In this document: piece after piece, positions 15,815 to 26,711 of the stretch
Layout of the letters: each line of letters starts with the position of its first letter
Position numbering within the stretch: position 1 is the stretch's first letter
Source: Comamonadaceae bacterium
Lineage (GTDB): Bacteria > Pseudomonadota > Gammaproteobacteria > Burkholderiales > Burkholderiaceae_C
Direction: 5' to 3'
Assembly (NCBI GenBank): GCA_947448745.1
Contig: CANFOQ010000003.1
Coordinates: 40,746-104,745, forward strand
Length of the DNA stretch: 64,000 bases
Program-made: the position numbers and the translations under genes
Notes under the pieces: model-generated
What the model was told of the DNA's origin: nothing
The model's database searches: none
The model's input: the letters and a program-made list of their open reading frames with translations, nothing else

Positions 15815-17641
15815 TCAGGCGTCGCGGCTGGCGCGTTTGCGGTCGTGCTCTTTCAAGTGGCGTTTGCGCAAGCGAACGCTCTTGGGTGTGATCTCCACCA
15901 ACTCATCGTCTTCAATGAACTGCACGCCGTATTCCAAGGTGCATTGGATGGGTGGTGTGATCTTGATCGCGTCTTCTTTGCCGGACACGCGGAAGTTGGT
16001 CAGCTGTTTGGTGCGGGTGGCGTTCACCACCAAATCGTTGTCACGGCTGTGGATGCCGACGATCATGCCTTCGTACACGGGGTCGTTGGGCTTGACGAAC
16101 ATGCGACCACGGTCATCGAGTTTGCCCAAGGCGTAGGTGAAAATTTCACCGTCGTCCATGGAAATCAGCACACCGTTTTTGCGGCCACCAATCTCGCCCT
16201 TGTGCGGTTCGTACTTGTCAAAGATGTTGGAGATCAAACCCGAGCCACGCGTCAAGTTCAAGAACTCGGTGGTGAAACCAATCAGGCCACGGGCAGGAAT
16301 GCGGTATTCCAAACGAACCCGGCCACGGCCATCCGGTTCCATGTTGACCAACTCGCCTTTGCGCTCGCCCAGGGCTTGCATCACGCCGCCTTGGTGCTGC
16401 TCTTCGATGTCGGCGGTGACCAATTCGATGGGTTCGCAACGCTCGCCGTTGATTTCACGGAACACCACGCGCGGTTTGGACACGGCCATTTCATAACCTT
16501 CGCGGCGCATGTTTTCCAACAAAATGGTCAAGTGCAATTCACCACGACCGGCGACTTCAAAAATACCGTCTTCATCGGTTTCTTTGACGCGCAAGGCCAC
16601 GTTGTGTTGCAACTCTTTTTGCAGGCGGTCCCAGATTTGACGGCTGGTGACGTACTTGCCTTCGCGACCGGCCAAGGGGCTGGTGTTGACGCAGAAATTC
16701 ATGATCAGCGTGGGCTCGTCCACTTTCAACATCGGCAACGGTGCAGGTGTCAGTGGGTCGGTCACGGTCACGCCAATGCCAATCTCGTCGATGCCGTTGA
16801 TCAAGACGATGTCGCCAGGACCGGCTTCGGTGGCTTGAATGCGGTCCAAGCCTTGGAACTTCAACACTTGGTTGATGCGGCCTTTCACAGGCGTGCTGTC
16901 CGGGCCTTCCATCACCACCACGTCCATGTTGGGCTTGATGGTGCCGGCGCTGATGCGACCCACGCCAATGCGACCCACAAAGGTTGAAAAATCAAGCGCT
17001 GAAATTTGCAACTGCAACGGCGCTGCAGGGTCACCTTGTTGGGCAGGCACGTGCTTCAACACGGTGTCAAACAAGGCGGACATGTCGGGGCCCCATTGCT
17101 CGCCTTGCGGGCCTTCTTCCAATGAAGACCAACCATTGATGCCGGAGGCGTAGACCACGGGGAAATCGAGTTGCTCGTCGTTGGCACCCAGCTTGTCGAA
17201 CAAATCGAAAGCGGCGTTGATGACCTTGCCGCAATCGGCACCGGGCTTGTCCACTTTGTTCACCACCACGATGGGCTTCAAGCCCAAGGCCAAGGCTTTC
17301 TTGGTCACAAAACGGGTTTGCGGCATGGGGCCTTCTTGCGCGTCGATCAACAGCACCACGCCATCGACCATCGACAAAGCACGCTCCACTTCGCCACCAA
17401 AGTCCGCGTGTCCAGGGGTGTCCACGATGTTGATGTGGGTGCCCTTCCAACTGACGGCGCAGTTCTTGGCCAAGATGGTGATGCCGCGTTCGCGTTCAAT
17501 CGCGTTGTTGTCCATCACGGTGTCCACCACTTTTTCGTGGTCGGCAAAGGTGCCGGACTGGCGCAACAGTTGGTCCACCATGGTGGTTTTGCCATGGTCA
17601 ACGTGGGCAATGATGGCGATGTTTCGAATTTGTAAGGTCAT
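15815..17641 (-). CDS. typA: Ribosome-associated translational GTPase TypA/BipA
   Basis: 608 residues. G1 is HVDHGKTT (13-20), G3 [11 protein letters not shown], and G4 NKVD in [15 protein letters not shown]-like domains III and V and the BipA-specific C-terminal domain follow. It assists 50S assembly and stress or low-temperature growth. Its ATG overlaps the truB stop as ATGA (17638-17641), so translation is coupled to truB. The plus-strand reading opposite it is a shadow. Confidence 0.95.
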   Translation of the reverse strand: MTLQIRNIAIIAHVDHGKTTMVDQLLRQSGTFADHEKVVDTVMDNNAIERERGITILAKNCAVSWKGTHINIVDTPGHADFGGEVERALSMVDGVVLLIDAQEGPMPQTRFVTKKALALGLKPIVVVNKVDKPGADCGKVINAAFDLFDKLGANDEQLDFPVVYASGINGWSSLEEGPQGEQWGPDMSALFDTVLKHVPAQQGDPAAPLQLQISALDFSTFVGRIGVGRISAGTIKPNMDVVVMEGPDSTPVKGRINQVLKFQGLDRIQATEAGPGDIVLINGIDEIGIGVTVTDPLTPAPLPMLKVDEPTLIMNFCVNTSPLAGREGKYVTSRQIWDRLQKELQHNVALRVKETDEDGIFEVAGRGELHLTILLENMRREGYEMAVSKPRVVFREINGERCEPIELVTADIEEQHQGGVMQALGERKGELVNMEPDGRGRVRLEYRIPARGLIGFTTEFLNLTRGSGLISNIFDKYEPHKGEIGGRKNGVLISMDDGEIFTYALGKLDDRGRMFVKPNDPVYEGMIVGIHSRDNDLVVNATRTKQLTNFRVSGKEDAIKITPPIQCTLEYGVQFIEDDELVEITPKSVRLRKRHLKEHDRKRASRDA

Positions 17642-18588
17642 ACGGCACTCTCGAGTAAAGATTGGATTTCTTGGGGATTCAACAAGCGCTCGGGAATCAA
17701 TTCCCCAGCGCGAACATGGGCGGTGCCCAGCAATGCGTGCGGGCTGGCACCATAGACAGCCACTTGGTCCTGGTCGGGCCAGTCACCACGACGGCGCAAG
17801 CCACTCAGGAAACGTCCTGCATCATCGGGCTGCAATGTGATCGGTTGATGACTGTCGAGCAAGCTGTCCACAGCACGAAGCTGACTGAAACGCTCTGCTT
17901 CAGGCAAGGCTTCCAAAGCCTCCAGGCTGACACAGGCATCAATCGCAAAACGGCCGCTTTGCACACGGCGCAAGGCGCTTAAATAGGCACCACAACCCAA
18001 GGCGATGCCAATGTCTTCGCCCAAGGTGCGGATGTAAGTGCCCTTAGAGCAATGGGCTTTGAGCCACACACTGCGCACACCGTCTTGTTCGGGCAATTCT
18101 TTCAATTCAAGCGCGTGGATGGTGACTTGCCGGGGGGCGCGTTCCACCTCCACCCCTTCGCGGGCGTATTCGTACAAAGCCTTGCCGTCTTTCTTCAAGG
18201 CGCTGTGCATGGGCGGCACTTGCATCAACACGCCCGTGAACAAGGCTTGCACTTGCGTCAATTGTTCGGGTGTGAAATGCACGGCTGCTTCGGCAATCAC
18301 TTCGCCTTCAGCGTCACCGGTGCTGGTGCGTTGACCCATGCGCAACACGGCTTCATAGGTTTTGTCGGCGTCCAAATGCAACTGGCTGAACTTGGTGGCC
18401 GCACCAAAACACAGGGGCAACACACCGGTGGCACGTGGGTCGAGCGTGCCGGTGTGACCGGCTTTTTCAGCCCGCAACAACCACTTGGCTTTTTGCAAAG
18501 CCTGGTTGCTAGAGAGTCCGAGGGGTTTGTCCAACAGCAACACCCCATGCACGGGGCGCCGTTGCACCCGTGTGCGTGGCGTGTTCAT
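17638..18588 (-). CDS. truB: tRNA pseudouridine-55 synthase
   Basis: 316 residues from the ATG at 18586-18588, which directly follows rbfA. An in-frame extension to 18633 would overlap rbfA and is unlikely. The catalytic-aspartate motif is [31 protein letters not shown] and the C-terminal PUA-like segment are also recognisable. It makes pseudouridine 55 in tRNAs. The position between rbfA and typA is the conserved betaproteobacterial order. Confidence 0.93.
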   Translation of the reverse strand: MNTPRTRVQRRPVHGVLLLDKPLGLSSNQALQKAKWLLRAEKAGHTGTLDPRATGVLPLCFGAATKFSQLHLDADKTYEAVLRMGQRTSTGDAEGEVIAEAAVHFTPEQLTQVQALFTGVLMQVPPMHSALKKDGKALYEYAREGVEVERAPRQVTIHALELKELPEQDGVRSVWLKAHCSKGTYIRTLGEDIGIALGCGAYLSALRRVQSGRFAIDACVSLEALEALPEAERFSQLRAVDSLLDSHQPITLQPDDAGRFLSGLRRRGDWPDQDQVAVYGASPHALLGTAHVRAGELIPERLLNPQEIQSLLESAV

Positions 18589-18592
18589 GGGT

Positions 18593-18964
18593 TCAGTCGG
18601 TGTCTTGGGCACGCGAGGCGACAGCCCGCGCAATCAAGGCGTTCATGTCGGCAGCGCGTTCGGGGGTGCGGTCGTATTGGAAGTGCAGCGTGGGCACGGT
18701 GTGAATGTGCAAGCGCTTGAACAAACCATTGCGCAAAAAACCAGCAGCTTGGTTCAAGCCTTCGACGCAAGCATCGGGGTCGCCCACCAAGACGCTGAAA
18801 AACACCTTGGCGTGCGCGTAGTCGGGGGTGACTTCCACCGATTGGATGGTGACCATGCCCAACCTCGGGTCCTTCAGCTCACGGATCAGCTCGGCCAAAT
18901 CACGCTGGATTTGGTCGGCGACGCGGAAACCGCGGTGGGCTGTGGAGGACTTCTTGGCGGGCAT
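18593..18964 (-). CDS. rbfA: Ribosome-binding factor A
   Basis: 123 residues with the KH-like RbfA fold: [14 protein letters not shown] at the N-terminus, [25 protein letters not shown] in the middle and the conserved [21 protein letters not shown] near the end. It assists 30S maturation at the 16S rRNA 5' end. It lies 9 bp after infB in the nusA operon. Confidence 0.94.
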   Translation of the reverse strand: MPAKKSSTAHRGFRVADQIQRDLAELIRELKDPRLGMVTIQSVEVTPDYAHAKVFFSVLVGDPDACVEGLNQAAGFLRNGLFKRLHIHTVPTLHFQYDRTPERAADMNALIARAVASRAQDTD

Positions 18965-18973
18965 GCAGGTGGC

Positions 18974-21769
18974 TTAAATCGTGCGAGCGACTTCCTTGAT
19001 TTCGAAGAATTCGAGTTGATCGCCTTCTTGGATGTCGTTGTAGCCCTTCAGGTTCAAACCGCACTCGAAGTTTTCTTTGACTTCGCGCACGTCATCCTTG
19101 AAGCGCTTCAAGCTTTCCAATTCGCCGGTGAACACCACCACGTTGTCGCGCAGCAAACGCAAACGCGCATTGCGACGCACCACGCCGGTGGTGACCATGC
19201 AACCGGCGATCGCGCCGATTTTGCTGATGCGGAAGACTTGGCGAATCTCGGCCATGCCGATGATTTCTTCCTTCTTGTCAGGTGTCAACATGCCCGACAT
19301 GGCGGCTTTCAATTCATCGACCGCGTCGTAAATGATGTTGTAGTAATGGATGTCGACACCATTGCCTTCGGCCAGTTTGCGAGCCCCAGCGTCAGCCCGC
19401 ACATTGAAACCAATCACCACGGCTTTGGAAGCGATGGCCAGGTTGATGTCGGACTCGCTGATACCACCCACCGCGCCATACACCAGTTGCACACGCACCT
19501 CTTCGTTGGTGAGCTTGAGCAAGGACGCGGCCAAGGCTTCTTGCGAACCTTGCACGTCGGCTTTGATGATGATGGGCAGGTTTTTGATTTCGCCAGAGGC
19601 CATGTCGGTGAACATGTTTTCCAGCTTGGCGGCTTGTTGCTTGGCCAGTTTGGTGTTGCGGAATTTGCCCGCACGGTAGGTGGCAATTTCACGGGCACGG
19701 CGTTCATCCGACAGCACCATGAATTCGTCACCTGCTTGCGGCACTTCGGTCAGGCCTTGGATTTCCACCGGAATGGAAGGACCGGCTGATTTGATGGACT
19801 TGCCGTTTTCATCGAGCATGGCGCGAACGCGGCCGAAGGTTTGGCCCGCCAACACCACATCGCCTGTTTTCAAGGTGCCCGATTGCACCAAGATGGTGGC
19901 CACAGGGCCACGACCTTTGTCCAAACTGGCTTCGATGACCAGACCTTTGGCCATGGCGTCGATCGGTGCTTTGAGTTCCAACACCTCGGCTTGCAACAAC
20001 ACTTGTTCGAGCAAGTCGTCAATGCCTTGACCGGTTTTGGCCGACACCGACACGAAGGGAGAGTCCCCGCCGAATTCTTCGGGCACCACTTCTTCCACCA
20101 CCAACTCGCCTTTGACGCGGTCGGGGTTGGCATCGGGCTTGTCGATCTTGTTGATCGCCACCACGATGGGCACACCGGCTGCTTTGGCGTGTTTGATGGC
20201 CTCTTTGGTTTGGGGCATGACGCCGTCATCGGCGGCAACCACCAAGATGACGATGTCGGTGGCTTGGGCACCACGGGCACGCATGGCCGTGAAGGCCTCG
20301 TGGCCAGGGGTATCTAAGAAGGAGACCATGCCACGCGGTGTTTCCACGTGGTAAGCGCCAATGTGTTGGGTGATGCCACCGGCTTCACCGGAGGCCACTT
20401 TGGCGCGGCGGATGTAATCGAGCAAAGAGGTTTTGCCGTGATCGACGTGGCCCATGACCGTGACCACAGGGGCGCGGGTGACAGACTCGGCGTGCAAACC
20501 AGAGGCTTCTTCTTCGGTGAAGGCCTCGGGGTCGTCCAAGGCTGCAATGACGGCTTTGTGGCCCATTTCTTCCACCACGATCATGGCGGTGTCTTGGTCC
20601 AAAGGCTGGTTGATGGTGACCATCTGACCCAGCTTCATCAGTTGCTTGATGACCTCAGAGGCCTTGATGGCCATCTTGTGGGCCAACTCGGCCACGGTGA
20701 TGGTTTCAGGCACGTGCACTTCAATGATGCGTGCTTCCACCGGTGCGCTTTGCACGGGCGTGTCATCGCGATCCCGGTCACGGCGACCACGGGGGCCCCC
20801 ACGCCAGCTGTTGCGGCCCACACCACCGCTGGCGTCGCCACGGGTTTTGATTTCTTTTTTCTTGGCTTGTTCATCGGCCCAGCTGGACGACAGCTTGGCG
20901 CTCTTGACTTCTTTTTGACCGTCTTTGGTGACCGCACCACCGGCCGGGCGTGCACCGGGTGCAACGCTGCCTGCAGCCGGTTTGTGCAAGGTGCCTTTGA
21001 TGGCTTTGGGGTCGACCGCGGCTTTTTCGGGCTCGGGTTTTTTCGCGACCAAGACTTTCTTGGGCGCATTCATCATGGTGCGAATCGCTTCGGCTTCGGC
21101 CAAAGCGGTGCGACGGCGGCTGTCCAAATCTTTGGCGCGAGCGGCGTCTTCTTCGGCGCTGGCTTTGGCAGCAGCTTCGCGTTCAGCAGCTTCGGCCTGG
21201 GCTTGGGCCAATTGCGCCGCAGCGGCATCGGCGTTTTTATCGGTGGCAGGTGCAGCCTTGGCGGCCAAGACTTCGCGGTCTTTGGCTTCTTGGGCTTCGC
21301 GCAGACGGCGTTTTTCAGCCAGCTCTTCTTCTTGACGGCGAATGAACTCGGCTTGGCGACGCGCTTCTTCTTCGCGGCGTGCCAATTCGGCTTGATCCAG
21401 GATGGGTTGGGCCGGTGCGGCTTCAACCGCAGGTGCAGCGGCCACAGGTGCTTCGGCTTCGACCTCGTCGTCGCGTTTGACGAAGGTGCGTTTCTTGCGC
21501 ACTTCCACTTGGATGGTGCGTGCTTTGCCGGTGGCGTCGGCTTGCTTGATCTCCGAGGTGGATTTCTTCACCAAGGTGATTTTTTTGCGCTCTGGCGTGT
21601 CTGTGCCATGGCTGGCTTTCAAAAAGCTCAGCAATTTTTGCTTGTCAGCATCCGTCAACTCGTCTGTGGTGGCGCCCTTGGCGACACCGGCAGACTTCAA
21701 CTGCTCAAGCAGTGTGTCGGGAGATTTTTTGAGTTCCTTGGCAAACTCGGCAACCGTTGTGATGGTCAT
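18974..21769 (-). CDS. infB: Translation initiation factor IF-2
   Basis: 931 residues. An N-terminal IF2-N domain ([19 protein letters not shown]) precedes a long charged, Ala/Glu/Lys-rich linker with coiled-coil character (about 130-250), a basic [18 protein letters not shown] stretch, and a second IF2-N. The GTPase has [10 protein letters not shown] (about 439-448), DTPGHEAF and [10 protein letters not shown]. Domains II to IV follow to the C-terminus. It delivers initiator tRNA to the 30S subunit. It is 24 bp downstream of nusA. A 480-codon open frame on the opposite strand reflects composition and is not a gene. Confidence 0.96.
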   Translation of the reverse strand: MTITTVAEFAKELKKSPDTLLEQLKSAGVAKGATTDELTDADKQKLLSFLKASHGTDTPERKKITLVKKSTSEIKQADATGKARTIQVEVRKKRTFVKRDDEVEAEAPVAAAPAVEAAPAQPILDQAELARREEEARRQAEFIRRQEEELAEKRRLREAQEAKDREVLAAKAAPATDKNADAAAAQLAQAQAEAAEREAAAKASAEEDAARAKDLDSRRRTALAEAEAIRTMMNAPKKVLVAKKPEPEKAAVDPKAIKGTLHKPAAGSVAPGARPAGGAVTKDGQKEVKSAKLSSSWADEQAKKKEIKTRGDASGGVGRNSWRGGPRGRRDRDRDDTPVQSAPVEARIIEVHVPETITVAELAHKMAIKASEVIKQLMKLGQMVTINQPLDQDTAMIVVEEMGHKAVIAALDDPEAFTEEEASGLHAESVTRAPVVTVMGHVDHGKTSLLDYIRRAKVASGEAGGITQHIGAYHVETPRGMVSFLDTPGHEAFTAMRARGAQATDIVILVVAADDGVMPQTKEAIKHAKAAGVPIVVAINKIDKPDANPDRVKGELVVEEVVPEEFGGDSPFVSVSAKTGQGIDDLLEQVLLQAEVLELKAPIDAMAKGLVIEASLDKGRGPVATILVQSGTLKTGDVVLAGQTFGRVRAMLDENGKSIKSAGPSIPVEIQGLTEVPQAGDEFMVLSDERRAREIATYRAGKFRNTKLAKQQAAKLENMFTDMASGEIKNLPIIIKADVQGSQEALAASLLKLTNEEVRVQLVYGAVGGISESDINLAIASKAVVIGFNVRADAGARKLAEGNGVDIHYYNIIYDAVDELKAAMSGMLTPDKKEEIIGMAEIRQVFRISKIGAIAGCMVTTGVVRRNARLRLLRDNVVVFTGELESLKRFKDDVREVKENFECGLNLKGYNDIQEGDQLEFFEIKEVARTI

Positions 21770-21793
21770 CTGTGGTGTTCCTCTTCATGACCG

Positions 21794-23299
21794 TTACGCT
21801 TGACCCGTGAACCAATGTTCACGCGCCTTCAGGATCAAAGTTTTTGCTTCATCTTCAGACTGGCCGGTGATGTCCACCAACTCGTCCACCGCCAAATCGG
21901 CCAAATCATCGCGGGTGTTGACACCACCCTCGGCCAATTTGGCAATCAATTCGGTATCCAAACCGTCGAGGTCGCGCAGGTCTTGGGAGACCTCTTCCAC
22001 GCTTTCTTCACGGGCAATTTCCATGGTCAGCAAAGCGTCTTTGGCACGGGCACGCAGTTCATTCACGGTGTCTTCGTCAAAGCTTTCAATCTCCAACATT
22101 TCTTGCAGCGGCACATAGGCCACTTCTTCCAAGCTGGTGAAACCTTCTTCGATCAGGATGTCGGCCACTTCTTGGTCGACGTCGAGTTTTTCAACGAACA
22201 AAGCACGCAGGCCTTCGGTTTCGTTGGCCACTTTTTGCGCCGATTCAGCGGCGTCCATGATGTTGATTTTCCAACCGGTGAGGTCCGAGGCCAGGCGCAC
22301 GTTTTGGCCGCCGCGACCAATGGCCATGGCCAAGTTTTCATCATCAACCACCACGTCCATGGCGTGCTTTTCTTCGTCCACCACGATGGAGGACACGTTG
22401 GCAGGGGCCAAAGCGCCGATGACAAACTGGGCGGGGTCTTCGCTCCACAACACGATGTCGACGCGCTCACCGGCCAACTCGTTGGTGACGGCGTTCACGC
22501 GGGTGCCACGCACACCGACACAGGTGCCAATGGGATCCACGCGTTTGTCGTGCGAAATAACGGCGATCTTGGCGCGTGAACCGGGGTCACGGGCGCAGGA
22601 TTTGATTTCCAACAAGCCTTGCTCGATTTCAGGCACTTCTTGGCGGAACAACTCGATCATGAACTCGGGCGCAGAGCGCGACAAGATGATGGGTGCACCG
22701 CGCAAAGTGGTGTCGACTTCCATGATCATGGCGCGAACACGGTCGGCGCTGCGCAAGTTTTCTTTGGGGATCATTTCGCTGCGGCGCAAGCGACCTTCGA
22801 CACGGCCGCTTTCGACGATCAAGTCGCCTTTGTCCATGCGTTTGACGGTGCCCACGAAAATTTTGTCGCCGCGTGACAAAAAGTCAGACAACAGCATTTC
22901 GCGTTCAGCATCTCTGATTTTTTGCAGGATGACTTGCTTGGCCGCCATGGCACCAATGCGGCCAATCGGCAACGACTCCATGCTTTCTTCGATGTACTCG
23001 CCGACCTCGATGTCAGATAAACGCTCTTTGGCGTCCATCAGCATTTCTTCGGCGTCGGGGTTTTGCAAACCGGCTTCATCGGGCACCACCAACCAACGGC
23101 GGAAGGTTTCGTACTCACCCGAGTCACGGTCCATGGCAACGCGAATATCGGCGTCTTCAACGGGGTTTTCTTTGTCTGCTTGCAGCAGCTTTTTGGTGGC
23201 TTGCGCCAAAGCGGATTCCACCGCGCCAAACACCAAGTCACGCTCGACATTTTTCTCGCGCGAGATGGCGTCCACCAACATGAGCATTTCGCGATTCAT
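21794..23299 (-). CDS. nusA: Transcription termination/antitermination factor NusA
   Basis: 501 residues: N-terminal RNA-polymerase-binding domain ([25 protein letters not shown]), S1 domain, KH domains ([12 protein letters not shown]), and two acidic C-terminal repeats with helix-hairpin-helix character ([15 protein letters not shown] and [16 protein letters not shown]). It controls pausing and termination. Its start overlaps the rimP stop by 4 bp. NusA often controls its own operon; the terminator before rimP is a candidate target. Confidence 0.96.
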   Translation of the reverse strand: MNREMLMLVDAISREKNVERDLVFGAVESALAQATKKLLQADKENPVEDADIRVAMDRDSGEYETFRRWLVVPDEAGLQNPDAEEMLMDAKERLSDIEVGEYIEESMESLPIGRIGAMAAKQVILQKIRDAEREMLLSDFLSRGDKIFVGTVKRMDKGDLIVESGRVEGRLRRSEMIPKENLRSADRVRAMIMEVDTTLRGAPIILSRSAPEFMIELFRQEVPEIEQGLLEIKSCARDPGSRAKIAVISHDKRVDPIGTCVGVRGTRVNAVTNELAGERVDIVLWSEDPAQFVIGALAPANVSSIVVDEEKHAMDVVVDDENLAMAIGRGGQNVRLASDLTGWKINIMDAAESAQKVANETEGLRALFVEKLDVDQEVADILIEEGFTSLEEVAYVPLQEMLEIESFDEDTVNELRARAKDALLTMEIAREESVEEVSQDLRDLDGLDTELIAKLAEGGVNTRDDLADLAVDELVDITGQSEDEAKTLILKAREHWFTGQA

Positions 23300-23874
23300 G
23301 GTTCAGTACTCCTGTCCTCTGTGGCCCTGCGGCCCTTGAAATTCACAATCGGCGCCAGTCGCGCGTCTCGCAGCTCACTCAGGGTGAATTGCAGCGCTTG
23401 CACTGGCAAGTCTTTTTGAACCCGCGCCGGGCGCATGCCCGGTTTGCTGACAGGCTCATCACGCCAGGTGATTTGCCAGGTCTGGGGGGTATCGGTGCTT
23501 TCCAACACACCCCGAAATTTCTTGCGGTTGGCGGCCACCAAACCAGCGGCTGCCGCACCCATGGGCGCTTTGAGGGTCAGGTCAATCTCTTGACCAACAA
23601 AACGGGCGAAGTCGTTTTCTGTTCGCAGTGGCCGGTCGATGCCCGGCGAGGACACTTCCAAACGGCTGTACTCGGTGCCTTCGACTTCCAACACAAACTG
23701 CAATTGGCGGGTGACTTTTTCGCAGTCCTCGACTTGCACAAACTGCTCGGGCTGACCCGGCTGCCAGGGCAAATCCAGGGTCACGCGCAACAAGCCGCCC
23801 GCAGAGCGTTCGACCTCCACCAGCTGGTAACCCAAGCCTGTGACTGTTTGTTCAATGATGTCTTGCAATGCCAA
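23296..23874 (-). CDS. rimP: Ribosome maturation factor RimP
   Basis: 192 residues with a TTG start (23872-23874). The N-terminal domain [20 protein letters not shown] and the motif [28 protein letters not shown] identify the family; the C-terminal SH3-like domain is slightly extended. It is needed for 30S assembly. It is the first gene of the rimP-nusA-infB-rbfA-truB-typA run and begins only 16 nt after an intrinsic terminator. The weak start codon and poor ribosome site suggest low translation. Confidence 0.93.
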   Translation of the reverse strand: MALQDIIEQTVTGLGYQLVEVERSAGGLLRVTLDLPWQPGQPEQFVQVEDCEKVTRQLQFVLEVEGTEYSRLEVSSPGIDRPLRTENDFARFVGQEIDLTLKAPMGAAAAGLVAANRKKFRGVLESTDTPQTWQITWRDEPVSKPGMRPARVQKDLPVQALQFTLSELRDARLAPIVNFKGRRATEDRSTEP

Positions 23875-23890
23875 CGCTTTTCACCCGACC

Positions 23891-23923
23891 AAAAAAAACG
23901 GGCGGTTGGGATGTCCGCCCGTT
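23891..23923 (-). terminator. Intrinsic terminator between yejF and rimP (possible rimP-nusA attenuator)
   Basis: A 9-bp GC-rich stem (AACGGGCGG / CCGCCCGTT) with a 9-nt loop runs, on the minus strand, directly into eight T residues. It follows yejF by about 75 nt and ends 16 nt before the rimP start codon. It may simply end the yej transcript, or, if the rimP promoter lies upstream of it, attenuate the nusA operon. Confidence 0.8.
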
Positions 23924-23941
23924 ATCGTTCATTTGGTCGGC

Positions 23942-23947
23942 ATTGTA
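23942..23947 (-). promoter_or_regulatory. Candidate -10 element for rimP-nusA transcription
   Basis: The minus strand has TACAAT preceded by TGCGGG, with no convincing -35 at normal spacing. If used, transcription would start near 23935, upstream of the terminator at 23891-23923, giving a roughly 60-nt leader that contains it. Confidence 0.35.
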
Positions 23948-23998
23948 CCCGCAAAACTGGCCCCAATCCCTGCAAATTTGTCGCTTTGCGCGGGGTTT

Positions 23999-25606
23999 TC
24001 AGGCCGATGAGGGCCTTTCAGCCAAAAAAGAAGCCGCCAACAGGCTGCGCGTGTAGTCGGATTCAGGCTGGTTCAGCACCCGGTCCAAGCTGCCGGCCTC
24101 AACCACCTGCCCGTCTTTCAAGACCATCACATGGTGGGCCATGGCCTCGATCACTTCGATGTCATGGGTGATGAGCAAATAACTCAAACCCCGTTCGCGT
24201 TGCAAACGCTGCAACAAATCGAGCACTTGTTTTTGAATCGACACGTCCAAGGCACTGGTCGGTTCGTCCAACACCAAGACCCTCGGTTGCACGATCAGGG
24301 CGCGGGCGATGGCGATGCGTTGGCGTTGGCCGCCAGAGAACTCGTGCGGGTAACGGGCCAGCAAACCGGGGAACTGTTCTTCGCTCATGCCGACATCGGC
24401 CAAAGCTTCCAGCACCTTGATTTGCCGCGCCAAGGGGTTCAGGTCGGGGGCATGGACTTGCAAGCCCTCGCCCACCACCTGCTCGACCGTCATGCGCGGC
24501 GACAGCGATGAAAACGGGTCTTGAAACACCACTTGCAAAGCGCGGCGCAGCGGCAAATCGGCCTCGGGCTGGCCTTGCCAGCTTTGGCCTTCCACCTTGA
24601 AGTCGCCTTGGAAAGGAATCAGGCCCAATGCCGCCAAGGCCAAAGAAGACTTGCCTGAGCCGGATTCGCCAATCACGCCCAGGGTTTGGCCACTGCGCAA
24701 TTCGAAGTCGGCACCGTGCAAAGCCGTGAAAGCGCCGCGCCCAAACCAACCGCGCCAACCAGGGCGTGGCACCGGGTAATGCACTTGCAAGCCGGTGGCT
24801 TGCAACAAGACCGGCGCATTCGACACCGGCTCGAACACATTGCGTTCGGGTTGGCTGTCCACCAGTCGCTTGGTATAGGCGTGTTGCGGGTGGCTCAGCA
24901 CCTTGGCCACCTCACCCTGCTCGACCACCAAACCGTTTTCCATTACCACCACGCGTTGCGCAAAACGCCGCACCATTTTGAGGTCGTGGGTGATCAGCAG
25001 CACCGCCATGCCGTGTTTGGCTTGCAAGCTGTCGAGCAAGGCCAAAATTTGCCCGCGCAAAGACACATCCAGCGCGGTGGTGGGCTCGTCGGCCAGCAAG
25101 AGTTTGGGTTCACCAGCCAAGGCCATGGCGATCATGGCGCGTTGCCGCTGGCCGCCCGACAACTGGTGCGGGTAGCTGGCCACGCGCCGCTCGGGCTCGG
25201 GGATGCCGGTGTCGTTCAGCAAGTCGATGGCACGTTGCCACGCGTCTTGGCGCGACAAGCCTTTTTTCAGTTCCAGCACTTCGGCGATTTGGTCGCCAAT
25301 GGTGAACAGCGGGTTCAAGGCGGTCATGGGTTCTTGAAACACCATGGCGATCTCGCTGCCGCGGATGCCGCGCAACTCGGTTTCAGTCATGTGCAACAGG
25401 TCTTGGCCTTCAAACAAGGCCTCGCCGCGCACCCACGCGCCGCGTGCCAAGCCCAGCAGGCTGAGCGCAGTGACGGTTTTGCCAGAACCCGACTCGCCCA
25501 CCAAGGCCAGTTTTTCACCGGCTTGCATCTCGAAGGACACGCCGTGCACCACCTCGCGGCCTTGGAAGGACATGTGCAGGTTGTGAACACGCAGCAAGGG
25601 GCTCAT
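23999..25606 (-). CDS. yejF: Peptide ABC transporter ATP-binding protein, YejF type (two fused ATPase modules)
   Basis: 535 residues with two complete ABC modules. The first has Walker A GESGSGKT (37-44), LSGGQRQRAMIAMAL and LLADEPT. The second has GESGSGKSSLALAALG (about residue 316), FSGGQRQRIAIARAL and LVLDEPTSALD. The fused arrangement is typical of YejF, the energy subunit for microcin C / oligopeptide uptake in enterobacteria. It ends the yejABEF operon and is separated from yejE by 49 bp. Confidence 0.92.
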   Translation of the reverse strand: MSPLLRVHNLHMSFQGREVVHGVSFEMQAGEKLALVGESGSGKTVTALSLLGLARGAWVRGEALFEGQDLLHMTETELRGIRGSEIAMVFQEPMTALNPLFTIGDQIAEVLELKKGLSRQDAWQRAIDLLNDTGIPEPERRVASYPHQLSGGQRQRAMIAMALAGEPKLLLADEPTTALDVSLRGQILALLDSLQAKHGMAVLLITHDLKMVRRFAQRVVVMENGLVVEQGEVAKVLSHPQHAYTKRLVDSQPERNVFEPVSNAPVLLQATGLQVHYPVPRPGWRGWFGRGAFTALHGADFELRSGQTLGVIGESGSGKSSLALAALGLIPFQGDFKVEGQSWQGQPEADLPLRRALQVVFQDPFSSLSPRMTVEQVVGEGLQVHAPDLNPLARQIKVLEALADVGMSEEQFPGLLARYPHEFSGGQRQRIAIARALIVQPRVLVLDEPTSALDVSIQKQVLDLLQRLQRERGLSYLLITHDIEVIEAMAHHVMVLKDGQVVEAGSLDRVLNQPESDYTRSLLAASFLAERPSSA

Positions 25607-25655
25607 GAAGCAGCCTTTGGCGAAGCGTTGAAGCGGGTCAAGCGCATGACAACTA

Positions 25656-26711
25656 TCATGAAGCCGCCTCTTGTTTCAGCTTGCGCGGGTCTAAAGCATC
25701 GCGCAGCGCGTCGCCCATGAAGGTCAAAAGCAGCAGCGTGACCACCAACACGGCAAAGGTGGAGATGGAAATCCACCATGCGTCGATGTTGTTTTTGCCT
25801 TGCGCCAACAACTCGCCCAAGCTCGGGGTGCCGGGGGGCACGCCCAGCCCCAAGAAGTCGAGGCTGGTGAGCGCCAAGATGGCCGCACTCATGCGAAATG
25901 GCAAAAAGGTGACCACCGGCGTCATGCTGTTGGGCAGCACATGCCGCCAAATGATGGCCCAGTTCGACAGCCCCAATGCGCGGGCGGCACGCACATAGTC
26001 GAGTTGCCGGTTGCGCAAAAACTCGGCACGCACATAGTCAGACAAACCCATCCAACCAAACAGACTCAAGAGAATGAGCAGCAAGCTGACGCTGGGCTCG
26101 AACACCGCAGAAAAAATGATGAGCAAGTACAGCTCGGGCATGGCACCCCAAATCTCGATGAAGCGCTGCATGGCCAAGTCAATTTTGCCGGCGAAGAAAC
26201 CCTGTATCGCACCCGTGACCACGCCCAGCAGGGTGCCCGTGATCGTCAGGGCCAATGCAAACAACACCGACACCCTGAAACCATAGAGCAAACGTGCCAG
26301 CAAATCGCGGCCACGGTCGTCGGTGCCCAGCCAGTTGTCCGCTGAAGGCGGCGCGGGGTTGGGCTCTTTGGCGAAGTAATTCAGCGTCCCGTGGTGATAC
26401 GGATTCAGCGGGTACACCGCCCAATTGCCGGGCTGCTGAAACTGTTGGCGAATGAACGGGTCGAGGAAATCGGTGGGCGTGGCGAAGTCGCCGCCAAAAG
26501 CGGTTTCAGGCGGGTTCTTGAACACCGGAAAGTACATCTGGCCTTGGTAGCTGGCCACCAGCGGTTTGTCGTTCGACACAAATTCAGCCCCCAAGCTGAC
26601 CACAAACAAAATGACGAACAACACCAGGCTGACAAAGCCGAGTCGGTTGCGTCTGAAACGCTGCCAAGCCAGGGCGGAGGGGGACAAGGAAACGGTGGCC
26701 ATGGCGTTCAA
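25656..26711 (-). CDS. yejE: Peptide ABC transporter permease, YejE type
   Basis: 351 residues. A long periplasmic insertion (about 50-125, with KNPPETAFGGDFATPTDF and TLNYFAKEPNPAPP) lies between the first hydrophobic segment and the core; this is typical of YejE-like OppC homologues. The DRGRDLLARLLYGFRVS motif and the EAA-like loop with RAARALGLSNWAIIWRHVLPN identify the binding-protein-dependent permease domain. Its start overlaps the yejB stop by 4 bp. Confidence 0.92.
   Translation of the reverse strand: MNAMATVSLSPSALAWQRFRRNRLGFVSLVLFVILFVVSLGAEFVSNDKPLVASYQGQMYFPVFKNPPETAFGGDFATPTDFLDPFIRQQFQQPGNWAVYPLNPYHHGTLNYFAKEPNPAPPSADNWLGTDDRGRDLLARLLYGFRVSVLFALALTITGTLLGVVTGAIQGFFAGKIDLAMQRFIEIWGAMPELYLLIIFSAVFEPSVSLLLILLSLFGWMGLSDYVRAEFLRNRQLDYVRAARALGLSNWAIIWRHVLPNSMTPVVTFLPFRMSAAILALTSLDFLGLGVPPGTPSLGELLAQGKNNIDAWWISISTFAVLVVTLLLLTFMGDALRDALDPRKLKQEAAS

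Noticed and set aside
18485..19789. 434-codon plus-strand open frame
   Set aside because: It spans the opposite strand of truB, rbfA and infB, three firmly identified genes, and shows no family motif.
20348..21790. 480-codon plus-strand open frame
   Set aside because: It is exactly opposite infB, rich in Gly, Phe and Cys as expected from the complement of Ala/Lys/Glu codons, with no start signal or recognisable motif.
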